64,000 nt of DNA from Edolisoma coerulescens. Its lineage: Eukaryota > Chordata > Aves > Passeriformes > Campephagidae. Position 1 is the first letter of the stretch, and every line of letters starts with the position of its first letter. Shown piece after piece: positions 22,601-36,400 of the stretch. Under the pieces are notes generated by a model, which saw nothing but the letters and a program-made list of their open reading frames with translations, was not told where the DNA came from and searched no databases. The translations under genes and the position numbers were made by a program. The stretch spans positions 122,078 through 186,077 of the forward strand of contig VWZW01004757.1 of NCBI GenBank assembly GCA_013397115.1, read 5' to 3'.

Positions 22601-25600
22601 TCTGTGTTCCTTGTTTTCAAGTCAAGAGGTGCTGCCAAAGATTCATGAAGAAAAACACTACCCTTGTGCTCTGGTGGGGACTTGGAACACGTGGTACGGA
22701 GAGCAAGATCAGGCTGGTAGGAGATAGAAGTACAACCCAATGTAAACCCATGTGCTTGGCAGGTTTCTTCTTTTAAATCATCTCTGTTGACACTCAAAGC
22801 CTGTGGCAGTGTGTCCAGTGAGGGGGTGTGTGCATCACTTCTCAGCTGTTTTAAATGTGCAGTGCTTGCTTTTGTCGTGCTGGGTTGGACAGCAAAGCGT
22901 TCATTCCTTCAATTTTTGTCTCATTTTTTAATATATTTTCATGTTTTCCAGGTGGTATTGGTTGTTAAAATTAATAGGGTTTGGGGAAATGCTTGTAAAA
23001 TATAGTCCTGTGGGCACAGTTCCTGAATATTTTAGGGTAACTCTTTGCAAAGCCAGAGTTTATCCCTCCTTGGGCAGTATAAAAGCTTTGCTCAGGCTTT
23101 CAGACTGTAATTGCTGTATGATAATGAAATGCAAATCATCCCAAGCCATCTGCATTGTAAACTTAACATTAAACTTTACTGGGGGAAAGTAAAAATATTT
23201 CTGTTCATGTTCATGCAAGGATACTGCCTAACTATGAAAACAAACTGGAACTAGGCATGACTGAAGAGCTGCTACAGAGGTAACTCCAAAGAGCCCAGTG
23301 TAGAGAGAAAACCTGAAAAAAGCCCTGGGAATTGGAAGGAATGGGAAGGCACAGATCCAAATCCATGGAGGTTCTACTAGAGCTGTGCCAGGATCGGTGC
23401 TGTTGCTTGCTAATTAAAAAATAAACTCCTGCACACATGAATTCTCCCTGCACTGCCAGCATATTGCAACATTGACACTGAACAAATGCAGAGAATTAAC
23501 AGCAGATAAACCAAACAGTGCCTGAGAGCCAACCCTGCAAGTTGAAGGGGAATTGGGGAATGAGGACAATGGGAATGGGAATTCCTTAGGCAGGTCTCAG
23601 TGGCTGCTGTTGTAACAGATGAACACAGGCTGGATCTGTCACTGCATCCCCAGCCTGCCTTGGAAATGTTCTTGCAGCGCTGGAATGAAGCAGATTATGG
23701 GGTTTGACTTGTTCATTGCTGGATTAATATCAGATAGATCCATCAAATCTGCCCTGGGGGTGAGGCAGCAGGAGCAGGAGGATAAATCTGCTCTCGCAGG
23801 GAAATGCCTCCCATCAGCCTTGTTTGCTCTCTTGGGAAAGGCACAGAGCTGCTTAAGAGGGGAGAAAATAGTTTTTTATTATTCTGTGAGGTGAAATTAT
23901 TGCCTTGCTGTACTAAATGCTTGTAAATACATCTTTCTGTGATTTACTAAAGGGGTTTATTCTGATTTTTTAAAGAGGGAATGCTTTGAAAAAAATTTAG
24001 ATACCAACATAGATACATAGTCCTGAAATTGTTTTTATGGGGGAAATCCTAGCAAATGTTCAGTTTTCTTCTGCTTTTATTAATGTTGAGCTCAGAAATA
24101 ACATCTGCATCATTTTTCATGTCCTACAGAAAGTGTCTTGCTTTTGTGCTGGAGTAATTTACTGAACTGAAAATCTGCCCCTCCACTGCTCTTAGATGAA
24201 ATTGGTATAAAGCACGTTTTTGGAACTCAGTCATCCTCTTCAACTGAATCTTAATGTCAATAACAGTCATGTCAAGTCATCACATCTTACTAGCATGGCA
24301 ACAAAAAGTCCTTTCAGAAATTTCCTTCTTACCCTCAGAGTAAATTGCAAAATTTTCCAAGAGAACCCCTTTCAAAAAGCAGATGATTCCATTATCCTTA
24401 AATTACCCCAATGTGTAGTGCTTTCATTAATGAAAATCTATTTTCAAACCTGCTGCCTGGTTTCTATTTTTGTATAATTCTGTAGCGTGAAGAGCATTTT
24501 ATAGTGTGATTTTTCCGTAAGATTTACCACTGGTCTGGGACATCCCTTGAAAAAGTTTAATTTTCTCTGTTTCAGTTCATTTGTGGAGATATGAGGGAGG
24601 TTATCCAGCTCTCAATGAGGTCATGAGCAAACTTCGTCAAAATAAGGTAAAAAACACTGATTTTGTTACTCAGAAGAGAGCAAAGAACAGGTAGAGAAAA
24701 AAAAAAGCAGATTTAGATACTAAAGTGTCTCATCCCTTCCTGTACAAGCCCAGAAACCTCTTTGAGAGAGGATTAATTGTCACATTCATGTCTAATTCCT
24801 GAATACTTCACGTGGAAATCCTTGGAATTCTCAGATTCACCAGTGAGAATTCAGATTCCTTCAAGGATTTCACTGTCCCACAACCCTGATAGCATTAAAA
24901 AACCAAAATTCCAAGGCACCATGTGCTGTCCTGCTGTTTGTTGTTGAAGAATTTGACCCATTTCTCATGTTATTTTTTAGGAATTCATAGAATTCCGTAA
25001 GGAAAGGGGTAACATGCTCCTCTCCCGTAAGAACCAGCTCCTGCTGGAGTTCAGCTTCTGGAATGAACCTGTTCCCAGAGATGGCCCTAATATTTATGAA
25101 CTGAGATCCTATCAACTCAGAGTAAGTTTCAATTTTATTAATTTTTTTTTTAATTATTTTTGAAGCTCTCTGCTGTCCTAAAACCTTCAGAGGGTGTTTA
25201 GGGCAAACAGAGCTTGTCTGAAAAATCTGCTTCTTATCAAAGCTGATTTCTGAGTCAGTGCTGCTCCCAAAGTGGGGGGTCTGAAGTGAAGGCAGGCTCC
25301 AGCAAGATCCTGATGTCTGCAGGGCTGAAACCCTGTGGTTGCTTTGAGGGATGCTTCAGAGATGACTAAGAGGTGGTAAACAGAGCAATTTGAGATTATT
25401 TTAATATTCTTATCACTCAGAGGAAGGCATTGTGTTAATACAGAGTGGTTTCCATACAGAAACGGTGTGGAAATTGTGTATATATATATTTTTAACTGCA
25501 GTTTTAACAGTGTGTGTTGTTTTTGCAGCCTGGAACAATGATTGAGTGGGGCAATTACTGGTAAGTGTTGCCTTCAGCCCTGGGTGCTCCTGGTTGGGAG

Positions 25601-28427
25601 GTGCAGGGGTAGAAAAAGCAGGACAGGAGGTGGCAGGGTGGCACCAAAGCCACCAAATCCCCCAGTTAAGGGGCTGCTGCTGCACTTGCACCACTGGTCA
25701 GACAGTCCTGGGACCCCTTGAGGAAAGAAAAAGGAATTTTGTGCACAAACAACACTCTGTGGTTTGGCTTTGCTTCCCAGAACCCTTTTAGTTTGCTGCA
25801 AAAACCATGGATTTTCAGCAGAAAGCTGCTTGGGAAGGCTGGCACTTCCTCTGGGAGACTTGGTTCATCTTTCACAAGACCACTTTTAGCTTAAATCTTG
25901 GCTCTTCAAGCTTTAAAAGTCAACTTGCTTCTTGAAAAGCTGCTGAGCAGCACATTTGTATTTTATTATATAGGTTAGAAGTATTTGAGGCAGTTTTCTG
26001 TTGATTATATGCTTCTGATTTTGTCTTATTTTTAACCAGTGTGAGCTTATTTCAATTTATACTCACTGTCCTTGCAATTCTGCTGGTTGATAGTTTAACA
26101 GTTTGGAGTATTTTCAGTTATTTGGGCAAAGGTGAGGACTTAGATTTGTCATTGATATAATTTTTTCAATTAGTCATTTGAACAAATTGAATTCAGAAAT
26201 TTTTACCATTTTTTTTTATAAAATAGGCACATCTCTACTGGTAAAAAAATCTCTTTTGTAAGATCCAACAAGAGAAATATTTATCTTATTTATGCAAAGA
26301 TCCACATAAATAAAAAGTTGTATTCCACTACCACAAAATCTGTGGAAAATTGATGTGGCAAAGCTGATATGACTAAAACTTGAGGATTTCGTTATAAAAC
26401 CTGCTATTAAAAGGCCACTTTACACTGTTCCAGCAATTATCTTGGTCCTGAATCTGGTTGAAAAAATTAATACAAATTTTAGTGAAACTCCAGGCTTTCA
26501 ATTCTAACAAGACAAGAGGTAAATCTTAATTACTGAGTGCTGAAAACGAGCATGCTGCAGCAGATTTTTTCTTACTTTTAATTGCTGAAGTGTGCAGCAA
26601 ATGCAATTTAACATTCCAGCTTCCCTTCCACCCTGTTTTCCTTCCAGTTTTCCCTGATTTCCTCCCCAGACCTGCAGGTTCTGATGTCTCTCTGCTCCTC
26701 TGCAGGGCTCGTGCAATTCGGTTCCGACAGGACAGCAATGAAGCAGTTGGGGGATTTTTCTCCCAGATTGGACAGCTCTACATGGTCCATCACCTTTGGG
26801 GTAAATCCTGTTCTTTTCTGCTTTTTTCCTGCTTTTTTCTTTCACTGACTCAGCCCAGTCACTGTGCCCAGGAGGAAATATTTTTACAAAAGGCAAAGGA
26901 AATGTCTTACAAGTTGGGTTTTAATTTTTTTTTTATTTTCCTAATTGGTTGATTTTTTAATTTGTTGATTTTTTAAATTTTTGTGTAGGGAAATTTATTC
27001 TTCACCAAACAAGAATTGAACATTTCATGTTTTCTTCTGTTTCTACCACAGTTTCTCCTGTCCCTTTCTCTTTGCTTGCTCTCAGTCCCACAACCATGAC
27101 CCTGCCATCCCAATTCAAGCTGAAATCAGGTTTTTACAGTTCCATTTCAAGCCTCACGTTTACCACAGCTGCAGAAAGGAAAGTCAAGCTTTTATTTCCA
27201 TTCCTGCACTGAGGTGTTTTGGCTTTCTCTGTGCATTCATGTTCATAAACACCCAGCTGCTTTCACACATTGGGATTGTTTCAGCTTGAAAAACAATAAT
27301 TTGTTAGAAATCACTCTGTTTTTTCTTCATATCCCAACAATTCAGAATATTATATAGAGCTGTACCCCTGCATTACCTTACCTGTGTCCAGGAATTCTCC
27401 CTCTTCCCCAGCTCCTTCTGTTTGTGCTGCTCTGGGAGCTTTTCCTTCTGGCAGAGAACTCCTGCCTTCCTTCCTTCCCGCTGTTCCCAGCCTCCTCATT
27501 CCTCCTTGGAATGCTTTTCAGGGATCTGTTCCTGTTCAGAAGGAAAAGGAGTCACTTTGTGCTTGTTTTCCCAGCTTACAGAGACCTGCAGACCAGGGAA
27601 GATATAAGGAATGCAGCGTGGCATAAACCTGGCTGGGATGAACTGGTTTATTACACAGGTAACCCATTAACTCCTCTGGAATGCTGGGGGCAGACTTTGG
27701 GCTGTGCCATCCTCTCTGCTCCTCAGCACATCCCACTGAGAGAAAAAGTTCTTTATCTCAGGGGGAATCGTGTGTGTGTGGCAGTTTTAATTCTGTGAGG
27801 GAGCAGAGGGACATTGCACTGAGCTGTAAAGTGAATTTTGCAGCTGGTTGTACTTGGAAAAGTTGCCCAAGTGCTAAAACATTGCTGCATGAATATGAAA
27901 TTTTTATACCAGCACTTTTGTGGAAGAACAGATTTATGTAAATGCTTGTCCAAAGATTTAGGGAGCCAGGAGTGAAATTTACCTTTATATTAAATGATTA
28001 TTTCGAATATTTCATGAAATACAGGAACCTTGTTAAATGCATTGCTGGGAAAAGGGAATTTAGACTTTGGAGCTAAAAGCCAGGAGATCTTTGAGTTCAA
28101 AGAAAGCTGTCATAACAAAACTCCCAAAAGCGTGCCAAGAATGTCAGGTTTGGGTTCCATAGGGCACATTTCAAAGGAAGTTACACCAGAAAAATGTAGG
28201 ATCACTTCCATTTTGGTGAAAAGAATGGAAATATTTGTCCTTAAACGAGCAGAGAGATGATATTAAAATCATTTATTCCCAAAACTATCATCCTACAGGG
28301 ATGATTACTGAATGTGCTGAACTCTGTCAGTGATATTAAACCCTCTCTCCATTTTTTTTCAGTGCCCCTTATTCAGGAGATGGAGTCCAGAATCATGATA
28401 CCCTTGAAGATTTCTCCACTTCAGTAA
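19654..28427 (+). CDS. NIPSNAP2: NipSnap homolog 2 (exons 2-10; exon 1 missing)
   Basis: Nine exons join in phase: 19654-19793, 19885-19930, 22622-22716, 24576-24646, 24981-25121, 25529-25560, 26706-26800, 27575-27658 and 28363-28427 (TAA 28425-28427). Together they encode 255 residues, the whole mature protein. Motifs include REDSWLKSLFVRKVDPRKDA, PECLEAYNKL, LVGTWNTWYGEQDQA, SFWNEPVPRDGPNIYELRSY, GTMIEWGNYWARAIRFRQD, GGFFSQIGQLYMVHHLW and the C-terminus ESRIMIPLKISPLQ. The NIPSNAP domain is a dimeric alpha-beta-barrel fold. NIPSNAP1/2 are matrix proteins that build up on the outer face of depolarised mitochondria as a mitophagy signal. The presequence exon is not resolved because of the N gap at 16131-16167. 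Near-identity to the human protein and open frames argue for a working gene. Confidence 0.97.
22232..22290. repeat. 22-bp tandem repeat, 2.7 copies
   Basis: Units start at 22232, 22254 and 22276, each reading ttttcctcaagcaaagaaaa with gc at the end; the second has one C-for-A change. It lies in the NIPSNAP2 intron before exon 4. Confidence 0.9.
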
Positions 28428-29510
28428 AGTCACTGATTTTTCTTGTGCCTACATAGATAAAGTGACAAGTATTTGTCTTAATTTATGGTATACACTGTAT
28501 ATCATAGTCTGAAATATAAAAGTACTGTATTGAGCTTATAAAAGAGACCTCTTTTCTTCAGAACCCATGACCTTCTGCTCTGAGGGGAAAAAAAAAAACA
28601 AAACAATACAAGACTGTGATTAAAAGGTTGGTGAATTGAAAACAAGTCCAAATCTGTGGGACAGCTCCCCAGGTAATGTGTGGCCTACAGGATTTCAAAT
28701 CTCCTGCCACACAGGCACTGCCCAGAGCTCAGTAACAGCATTGCTGTGAGGCATTTAATGACTGCAGCTTTGAAAAACAAACAAAAAAAAACGGGAGTGA
28801 AATGAGAAGCTCTGGAGAAACGAGAATTTCAGTTCAAATTGCGACACGAGAAGCTCTGGGGTTGCTGTGAAATAACCCCTCGCTGGTGGAGCAAGCCTGA
28901 AATCAGCAAGTCAGTGTTTGCAGTCATTAATTGGGGATAATGCTGTGTGGCAGGGGATGGGTTATGGACAGAAAGGGGCATTTGTAGGGTTTCTGAGCAC
29001 ACATTTGTGTGGTACCTTCCCCCTGGAGTTAATCCCACGCAGGGTGACCCACGCTTTCCCCACAGACACTGCCAAGACGTGGTTGGCTGAACACCCTGCA
29101 GGGAATCAATTCACTCCAAAGCATTTCCCTCCCCTAAACAGCTCCAAAATCTGGGAAAAGGGGTTGAATTTAATAAGCAGTGCTGATTCAGACTTGGAGG
29201 GGGGTCGCACTCCCTGTGGCCGGGTCGGTGTGTGAAGCTGGCGCATGTGGGCTCAGTGGGATTGGCATTTCCGTGTACCATGGTGTCCAGTTCTGTTTTG
29301 GTTTCACTTTTAGACTAGAATGTATCCACACTTTTTGGTGTCTGCAACGATGTGAACATCCTGTAAGTGACAGTAATATTCTCTCTCTCTCAAGTGGCTC
29401 CGAGAATCAGTGTAACATACTGAATGTACAAATCAGTTCTGAATGTCCAGTTTGTACATTTCAAGAAGTTTTCAGGAAGAACATATCAGTCAATAAAATC
29501 CTTTTAATTT
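28428..29510 (+). other. NIPSNAP2 3' UTR (presumed)
   Basis: Sequence after the stop up to a canonical AATAAA at 29492-29497, with no exon or repeat of another kind. A potential 10-bp stem (aatgtacaaa at 29423-29432 with tttgtacatt at 29451-29460) sits just before the signal. The UTR end is inferred from the hexamer only. Confidence 0.5.
29492..29497 (+). terminator. NIPSNAP2 polyadenylation signal (AATAAA)
   Basis: A canonical AATAAA about 1.07 kb after the stop codon. Earlier variants such as ATTAAA near 28619 could serve a shorter UTR. Confidence 0.5.
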
Positions 29511-29514
29511 TCAC

Positions 29515-32500
29515 TTTTTTGCTGGCACCTCCTATGTATTGCACCACTTGTGTTTTCTCTCCTCTTGCAGTGTTTAGTGTGGAAAATTTAGAATATTTCA
29601 GCTTAATTAACCAATCCCACTTCTCTCGTTCAGGGACAGCATTTCCCATGTTCTGCTCTCCTTCTCCAAAGTGAATTTACAATCTCTTCATCACATCCCA
29701 TTTTGCTGAGTGTTCTAGAGGTCTTGTGTGCTGTGGTGATAAATAACAAAGCACTTTTCCTTTTGATTTTTCTCCACAAATCATGCTGCATTTTTCAGGT
29801 GTGGTTTCTGCTTTCATGAAATACACTGCACTCGTGCCTCCCCTTGAATTTCCTCTTGAGCAAAGTCAATATTTGATCTGGTTCTTGTCTGGGTTTATAT
29901 TTTCCTCCTGTTGGCAAGTGATGATGGGATTTTACTGAGTCATATTCTGTGCTGCATCAGCTTAAAGTTGCTCAGTGGGCCAAGGAAATCATTTGAGCTG
30001 ATCTTTCTCACAAGTCAGCCCTGAGCACTGAGATCACCTGGGGCTGCCATTTTTCCAGACTTTTGGGGCCACTTTTCAGCTGCAGCAGGAAAAAAGGGAT
30101 GCCAGTATCAGCTCCCAGTCCTTGTTAGCTCTCCCAGCATCCTCCCAGATTTCTTTTCCCTGGAGAACTGTCCTTGTAACTCACACCCAGCCATCTCAAC
30201 CAGAGACAAACAGCAAAAAGCATTTTTGGAGCTACAGGATTTTGTGGGTTCTGATGCAATCCATGATTTTTACCTTCACCAGGAATTAAATTCTGCCTGG
30301 CACAGCTCTTGTTGTTCAAAGGCCACGAAGTTTTGCCTGAATAAGGAATCAGAGGAATAACTGGGTGTCCTGTGGGGTGACATCACAGAGTGCAGGTCCC
30401 TCACCCACTGCCAGCCTCTGAATTCCCCCTGGAGCTGCCCTGATGTGTTATGGATGTGCCTCCCCTCATTCTGAGCTTCCTGCTCGTGCTCTGGCTGCCT
30501 CCAGGGTTAATTCCTGTTATTTTACCTGCAGATAAAACAGTTCCTGTTATTTTCCTTACAGATAACAATGTAAACTCAAATGTAAACAGGTAATGCCAAG
30601 CGTTCCTTGCTTCCCTTTGCCCAAGCTTGGTTTTCCCTGGTTCTGTGAATACTTGGGATTTTCCCTCTTAATTCCATGGCTGAGTCTTAAGTTTTCCTTG
30701 AACAAGCAATTCCTCAGCGTTTCTTACAGCAGAACTGCTGGAGTTCAGAACTGAAGGGTTGAAAAGTGGGGGACAGTGCTTGGAAGGGCCTCTGGCAACT
30801 CTCAACTCTTGTTCCACTGCAACAACACAATTAAAACTCGGGTTTAGTTACCCTGGAGGAGGCTGCGAACTGTCCCTCATGCAAATCTATAATTTAAAGC
30901 AATTCTGCCTCGTTGAATAATCACATTAAAAGGCTTTATAGGAAGGCTGGTGGTCAGGAGACCCACCTAGAGAGCAGCTCCTCCCTGTCTGACCTGTGCT
31001 GCTCCCCAGACTTTGCCCTGCTCTGCTGGGATGTGTTCAGGCAAATAAGCAACACTGAAATTTTCCTCACCCTGCTTTATTCCCTGCTGGGTTTTTTCCA
31101 CTATTTCACAGACAAAACAGCTGAGCCTCTCACTGAGCTCAGCAATCCTCCTGCTACCTCCTGGCCTAGAGGTCAGCCTTGATATTTGCCCAGTGGAAGG
31201 GGAGGGGGGGATTTTTTTTTCCAAGCCAGTCCGACCTAAAGAGCTGTTGTGAAATCCCTGGCACAGCCCCGCAGTTTCCATAGTGCCCCGACTGGCAGAA
31301 GCTCCTGCTGTGAATGTTAACATCCCTTCCAGGGCTCCTGGCTGGGGCACTGGGGGAATTTCAGAGCCTTGAGCCATGTCCCAGTGCCTGGAGCTCCAGC
31401 TGATCAGCTCCATGCCAGATTTATTTCCTTCGTGGCCTTTTCATTCCATAAAAAACCAGCAACCAAACTCCTTAACATCATAACTGTGGGATTGCACAGG
31501 GACATGGTGGGAGCAGAAGGACTTCAGACTTGCCCTGCTCATGCAGCCTTGCCTGAACAAAAGCAGGATTGTCCAGGAGCTGCCCTGGGAGCTGGCTGGG
31601 GCTTCTCTCAGGAAGAATTTCAAAGAGCCCATCTTTAACACTCCCAGAAGTTCTGGGGAGTGCTGCCAGCCATTGTCTGCCTTGGCTTTTGTGGGCTTTG
31701 CTAAACTCTGACAGATCCTCTGTGGCTCTTACATGCCTGCCTTGCTCCAAAGAGCATCACAGGCTTGGTTCTGGATTTGTGTTCTGGTTCTGGATTTGTT
31801 TTCTTTTAACCCTTCTACTTCTCTACTATTAAATGCTGTTGTAACTCCAAGCCAAAAACTTTTGACTGAGAGCTGCACCACTCACTCTGGGCTCTGTTAA
31901 CTCCTCTTTTCTCCCATGTCCTCCCCAATGATGTCACAGAATGAACAAATCCAATATTTGCTTTAATTGTTGGTGATGCTTTAACAACTGGGCAGCAGCT
32001 GCCTCGTGGCACCTTGATGTAATCATAATAAATTAAGTAAATTTAGTGCCAATTGTGAAAAGCAGTGATTGTTATGAGATACTGTGAAATTTTGGAAGGT
32101 AGGGGCATCACTTGTTTCTGTTCCACCCAGAAATGTGTGGTGGGGTGGAAGAGAATTGTCACACTTCAGTTTCTGGAAAAATACTGGGACTCTTTGTAAG
32201 AAGATAAAAACCTCTGCAGGTATTTTTTTTCCAGCACAAATCATGTCATGTTTACCCATCTTTCTCCTGTGTGTTGTGGGGATGGAAGGAAGTGGAAGGT
32301 GTGATGTGTTTTAACATTGGTAAAGATTTTCACATCCTCACAGGTGAGATTCTTACAAGTGAGGGAAATAAAAGTCCCATGATGTGAAAAACACACTCAG
32401 GAGAGGTGTCAGCATTCACCAGGTGTGTTCTCTTGGATCAGACACTAAAGAGACTCCTTAAAAAACCAGGATCCATCAGTTGGAGCTCAGAGGAATTCTT

Positions 32501-33360
32501 AGAACAGGTCAGGCTTAACTCTAACACAGTTTTGGGGTGGTTAATCCACGTTGGAGGCAGAGGAAGGGACAAGTTTCCCAGAATTTCCTTTAAAGGTTGA
32601 TGAATTTGCCCCCATCCAGTCACAGCTGCTGGGGGTGGGTTGGTAAATAAACAAAACAGTTCCACAAACAGTGGGACCACTTCACAAAATCAACAGTTTG
32701 GAGTTTGGAATGTTTTAATGAAGGATGGGAACCACTCCATCCCTCACCTGAAGATGTTTCTTGGACAGGGATGAACGTTGGATCTGGCTCAGATTTCCAT
32801 GCAACTCCTGTCCCAGACAGGTTGAGTAACTGATGTTTGAGTAACAGCTGGCAGCTCAGGTTCTCTGTAGCCATAATTTAATGAAAGCAGAGGTATTTAG
32901 TGATGTTTTCTACCTGTTCACTGATTAACCTGCTCCTGAGATTCTGTGCAGTGAAAGGTGCTTGCCAAACTGTTCAGCTTTTAGCCTGAATTATTATTAT
33001 TATAATTATTATAATTATTAGTAGTAGTAGTATTAGTATTGTCATTAGGCAAAGTTCTTGTTTGTGGCCCTGTTCTTCTTTTGCTTCCCAAAATAAATAG
33101 AGGCATTACAGATGAAACAACAGATGTGCAAAATTGACCAGGAGATAATCCATTAAGGTATTTTTAACTCATTCTTTTCTATGTTTGGTCTTCACCTGGA
33201 AGTAAATAATCAATTTCCTTCTTCCACCATGGCAAAGCTGTATAAAAGATCTTAACCATATTTGAGTAGAACGGTGCCGTTTGCCACACGGGCCAGACTG
33301 GAAGGTGCCCAACTGCCAGAATCATTAAAAACTCCAGCCCACAAGTTTGCAAACAAATAA
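29515..33360. other. Intergenic between convergent NIPSNAP2 and PSPH
   Basis: No exon or RNA gene was recognised. A TAA/ATT-type trinucleotide-rich patch occurs at 32990-33040, and a near-duplicate of about 30 bases (gttcctgttatttt, cagataa) at 30513-30566. Confidence 0.5.
32990..33040. repeat. Trinucleotide (ATT/AGT) microsatellite
   Basis: Runs of attattatt and ataattatt followed by agtagtagt and attagtatt, directly readable. It lies between NIPSNAP2 and PSPH. Confidence 0.85.
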
Positions 33361-33363
33361 ATG

Positions 33364-33369
33364 TTTAAT
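33364..33369 (-). terminator. PSPH polyadenylation signal (ATTAAA)
   Basis: On the minus strand this reads ATTAAA, about 55 bases after the PSPH stop codon. No AATAAA was seen nearby on this strand, so this common variant is the best candidate. Confidence 0.5.
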
Positions 33370-33421
33370 GGCATTGAATAATGGATTTACAGGTGTTAAA
33401 TAGATTATTTTACACGAGGAT

Positions 33422-36400
33422 TTATCGCTCCTCCAGTTCCTTTAGCAATTCGTCGAAGTGGCTGATGTACCATTTTGCTTTCTCCTTTACTTGCTTTCTG
33501 ACTACATTGCCTCCAAATCCAATGAAGCAATCCTGGAAAAACACAAGGAATGGCCACATTGATTATTGCAGGCCCATGGAGCTTCTCAGCAATTAAGTTT
33601 GCTTTTAAGATTGGATTTTAAAATCACGTCGCTCCTCCCCGCCCTGTTTTCCTTTGCATGTTCGTTTTCCAGATTTATTATCGATTAATTCTGCAGCACT
33701 TTGGGTATTGGAGTTTTTCTCAGTGCCTCGTAGCTTGCAGATTGTTCAGATCTGAGATTTTACTGAGAATCTGATGTAAATGTGATGCAATTCCATTCAA
33801 GAGCAAGTAAACATTGGATCATGCACGAGCATCCCACAATTACCCCTCTCCTGTTTATCTTACCTCTGTTTACCTCATCTGAGAGATACCAAAAGCAAAC
33901 ATTAACCCTGTCCTCAATCATTAACCAGAGCAATCATCATTTCTACATCTCACAAAACCCCCTGCAGTGAAAGTGCAGGGTTTAAAATTTCCACTGCAGC
34001 TTTTTTTTTTTTTTTTTGCCTTGAGGTGGGAAGCATTAAACAAATCCTGAGCTGCTTTGGGCTATTTGGGGGGACTTTTGTGTGGGGAAAGGAGCTGAAG
34101 GGGAGATGGAATTAAAATCTCTCCCCTGGGACATTTATAAAAGTTGTCTTTCTGTTAATTCTTTTTATTAAAGAATCCAAACCTCACTCTTCTTTTTCCC
34201 CAAAGGATTTGCTCAGGAGGAATTCAGGATTTCTGCAATACTCACTCCAGGGGGGCAGGCTTCCATGTCTGTAGCTCCATCTCCAATCATAACCACTTTC
34301 TTGAAATGGAACTGTTCTTTCAGATGAGCAATAACCTTTCCTTTCCCCCCTGATTCAGCTGTTGGTTGTGTTTCATCAAATCCTGCATATTCTCCTAGAA
34401 AACAATGCAAGGACAAGTTGGAAACACAGATATTTTCTTGTAAATGAAGGAAGATCTCTGCCTGTGGTCTTGACTTCATTGCATGCAGTCCTGTAAACCT
34501 CACAGTAGCAGCATCCCAAATAAATAATTCCAAGGTAAGTTTAAGACTGGGATTTCACCCAAATCTTCAGTGGGGAGATTTTCAAAGAAAACCAGAGAAA
34601 ATTTCAAAGAAAAACAGAAATCTGTCTGGGCAGTGCTACCAATCCATTCCCAGCCACTCTGGTGTGAACATCCCAAAAGCAGCACCCAGGATGATGCAGA
34701 CACAGTGGAGGAAACCCTGAGTAAGGAACAACCTCAGTAACTACAGCTCTGCTTGGGCACTCAGCTTAAAATCCAGAGCAGCTCTGCTACAAAAAGCCAC
34801 TGAAAGGGAGGTTTGTGAGAGCAGCTCAGTGCAAGGAACTCTTCTAACTGGAAGGGGCAGGAGAAAATGAAACTCTGCTCTCAGAAGCTGTAACAAGTTT
34901 TACCTTTGGCACAGCTTGCAATTAAAAAGTAACTACAGCTCTATTTCTTGCACTGAAAATGACCTGAGCTGGTTTTTGGTAAGGTTTTGTAGTTTTCCTG
35001 CTTGGAATTAGCTGGATTAATAACAGGACAGTGCCTGCAGCCCAATATCTGACAGTTGGAACCAAAAAAGTGCCATTAATTAGCAGAGAAAGGAGATTTG
35101 AGGGGACTCTCACCGTTGAAGTAAAACTTGAGCCTGTTGGCAAAGACGTTTGCTGTGGGAATGTTCAGCTGCAAGGCCACGTGTTCCACAATGCTCTGAA
35201 ACCCCCCAGAGACCAAGAACACCTGAACCCCTCGTTGGTGGAGTCTGCTCACCAGCTCCCTGAGAAGAAACAGCACAAAGGTCAAATAAATCCTTCCTAA
35301 ACCAGGCTTTGTGCTAGTCCAGCTTAGTTTGGGTGTGTGCTGCTTTCCAGCTCCATCCATCTCTGCTGCCCAAAGCTTTTCCTTCTTTCCCTTTGTTTGT
35401 GCACACACCTGGCTGGAAAGAGCTGGACAGAACCATCATTTAATTCCTCAAAAACAAGCACTCCCTAAAAATGTTTTCTTTCCACTTTCACATTAGTTCC
35501 CTTGAACAAGCGAGAGCAGATCCAGTTCAGACTTTTTTTCTGCAGTAAAACAACAGCAAGAAAATGAATCTGGAATGCAGCAAAAAGCAGGGAATGTGAG
35601 ATAAAGCCACTGTTCCAAAATTCAAAGTGGGCTGAAAAGTACAAAGTGCAAATGCTTTCTAACTCATAGTTGGTTCACCAGATGCTGGACATCGATGCCA
35701 TCTTTAGAAGAGGGCACCAGCTACAGAAAAGGAATCAAAAAGAGAAGTTTGTGGCCCCAGTTCACATCAGCAGGACTTGAAGGAAGCGAAAAGTTTCAGG
35801 GATTTGGCTCTGGAGGGAGGAAGATCAGCCTGCAGCAAGGGGAGCAGGGAAGTGGTAGCAGGAATAGCAGAAACACTAAAAAGACTGAAAAGCAAAGCAG
35901 AGGCTCAAAGCAGGACACAGAGAAAAGGAGGAAGAAAGGGAAGGAATGAAAAGGAGGAAGAAAAGGAAGGACTGAAAAGGAAAATCACGTGATCCTGAAC
36001 AAGGAAACAATGTTCTCTTTGTAGTTACCTCTAGCTCTGTCTTCCACAGAAAAAAAGAAAAAATACAAGCACAGTATCATCTAAAACTCCTTTCATATAC
36101 TAAAAGTATTTTAGACTTGAAGCTATGGTCAGATTTTGTAGTAAAGAAATTATTTTCAATTGTTGGAAACAATTTGAATAGGGAAAAAAAATCCCGAGAG
36201 CTTTTCAATTTAAATAGTTAATGTTCATTCCAAACCTCAGGATGAATGAATACACATATTTATGTTTGCTTAATGAGTATTTTAATGTTTTTAGGGATTT
36301 CAGAATGGGGTGCTCTGAGCAATGGATCCCCAAAACTGAGCCAGGGGTGTGACTGCAGTGAGGAGAGTCAGAGAGAGGTAACAGAGCTGCAGAATAGACC

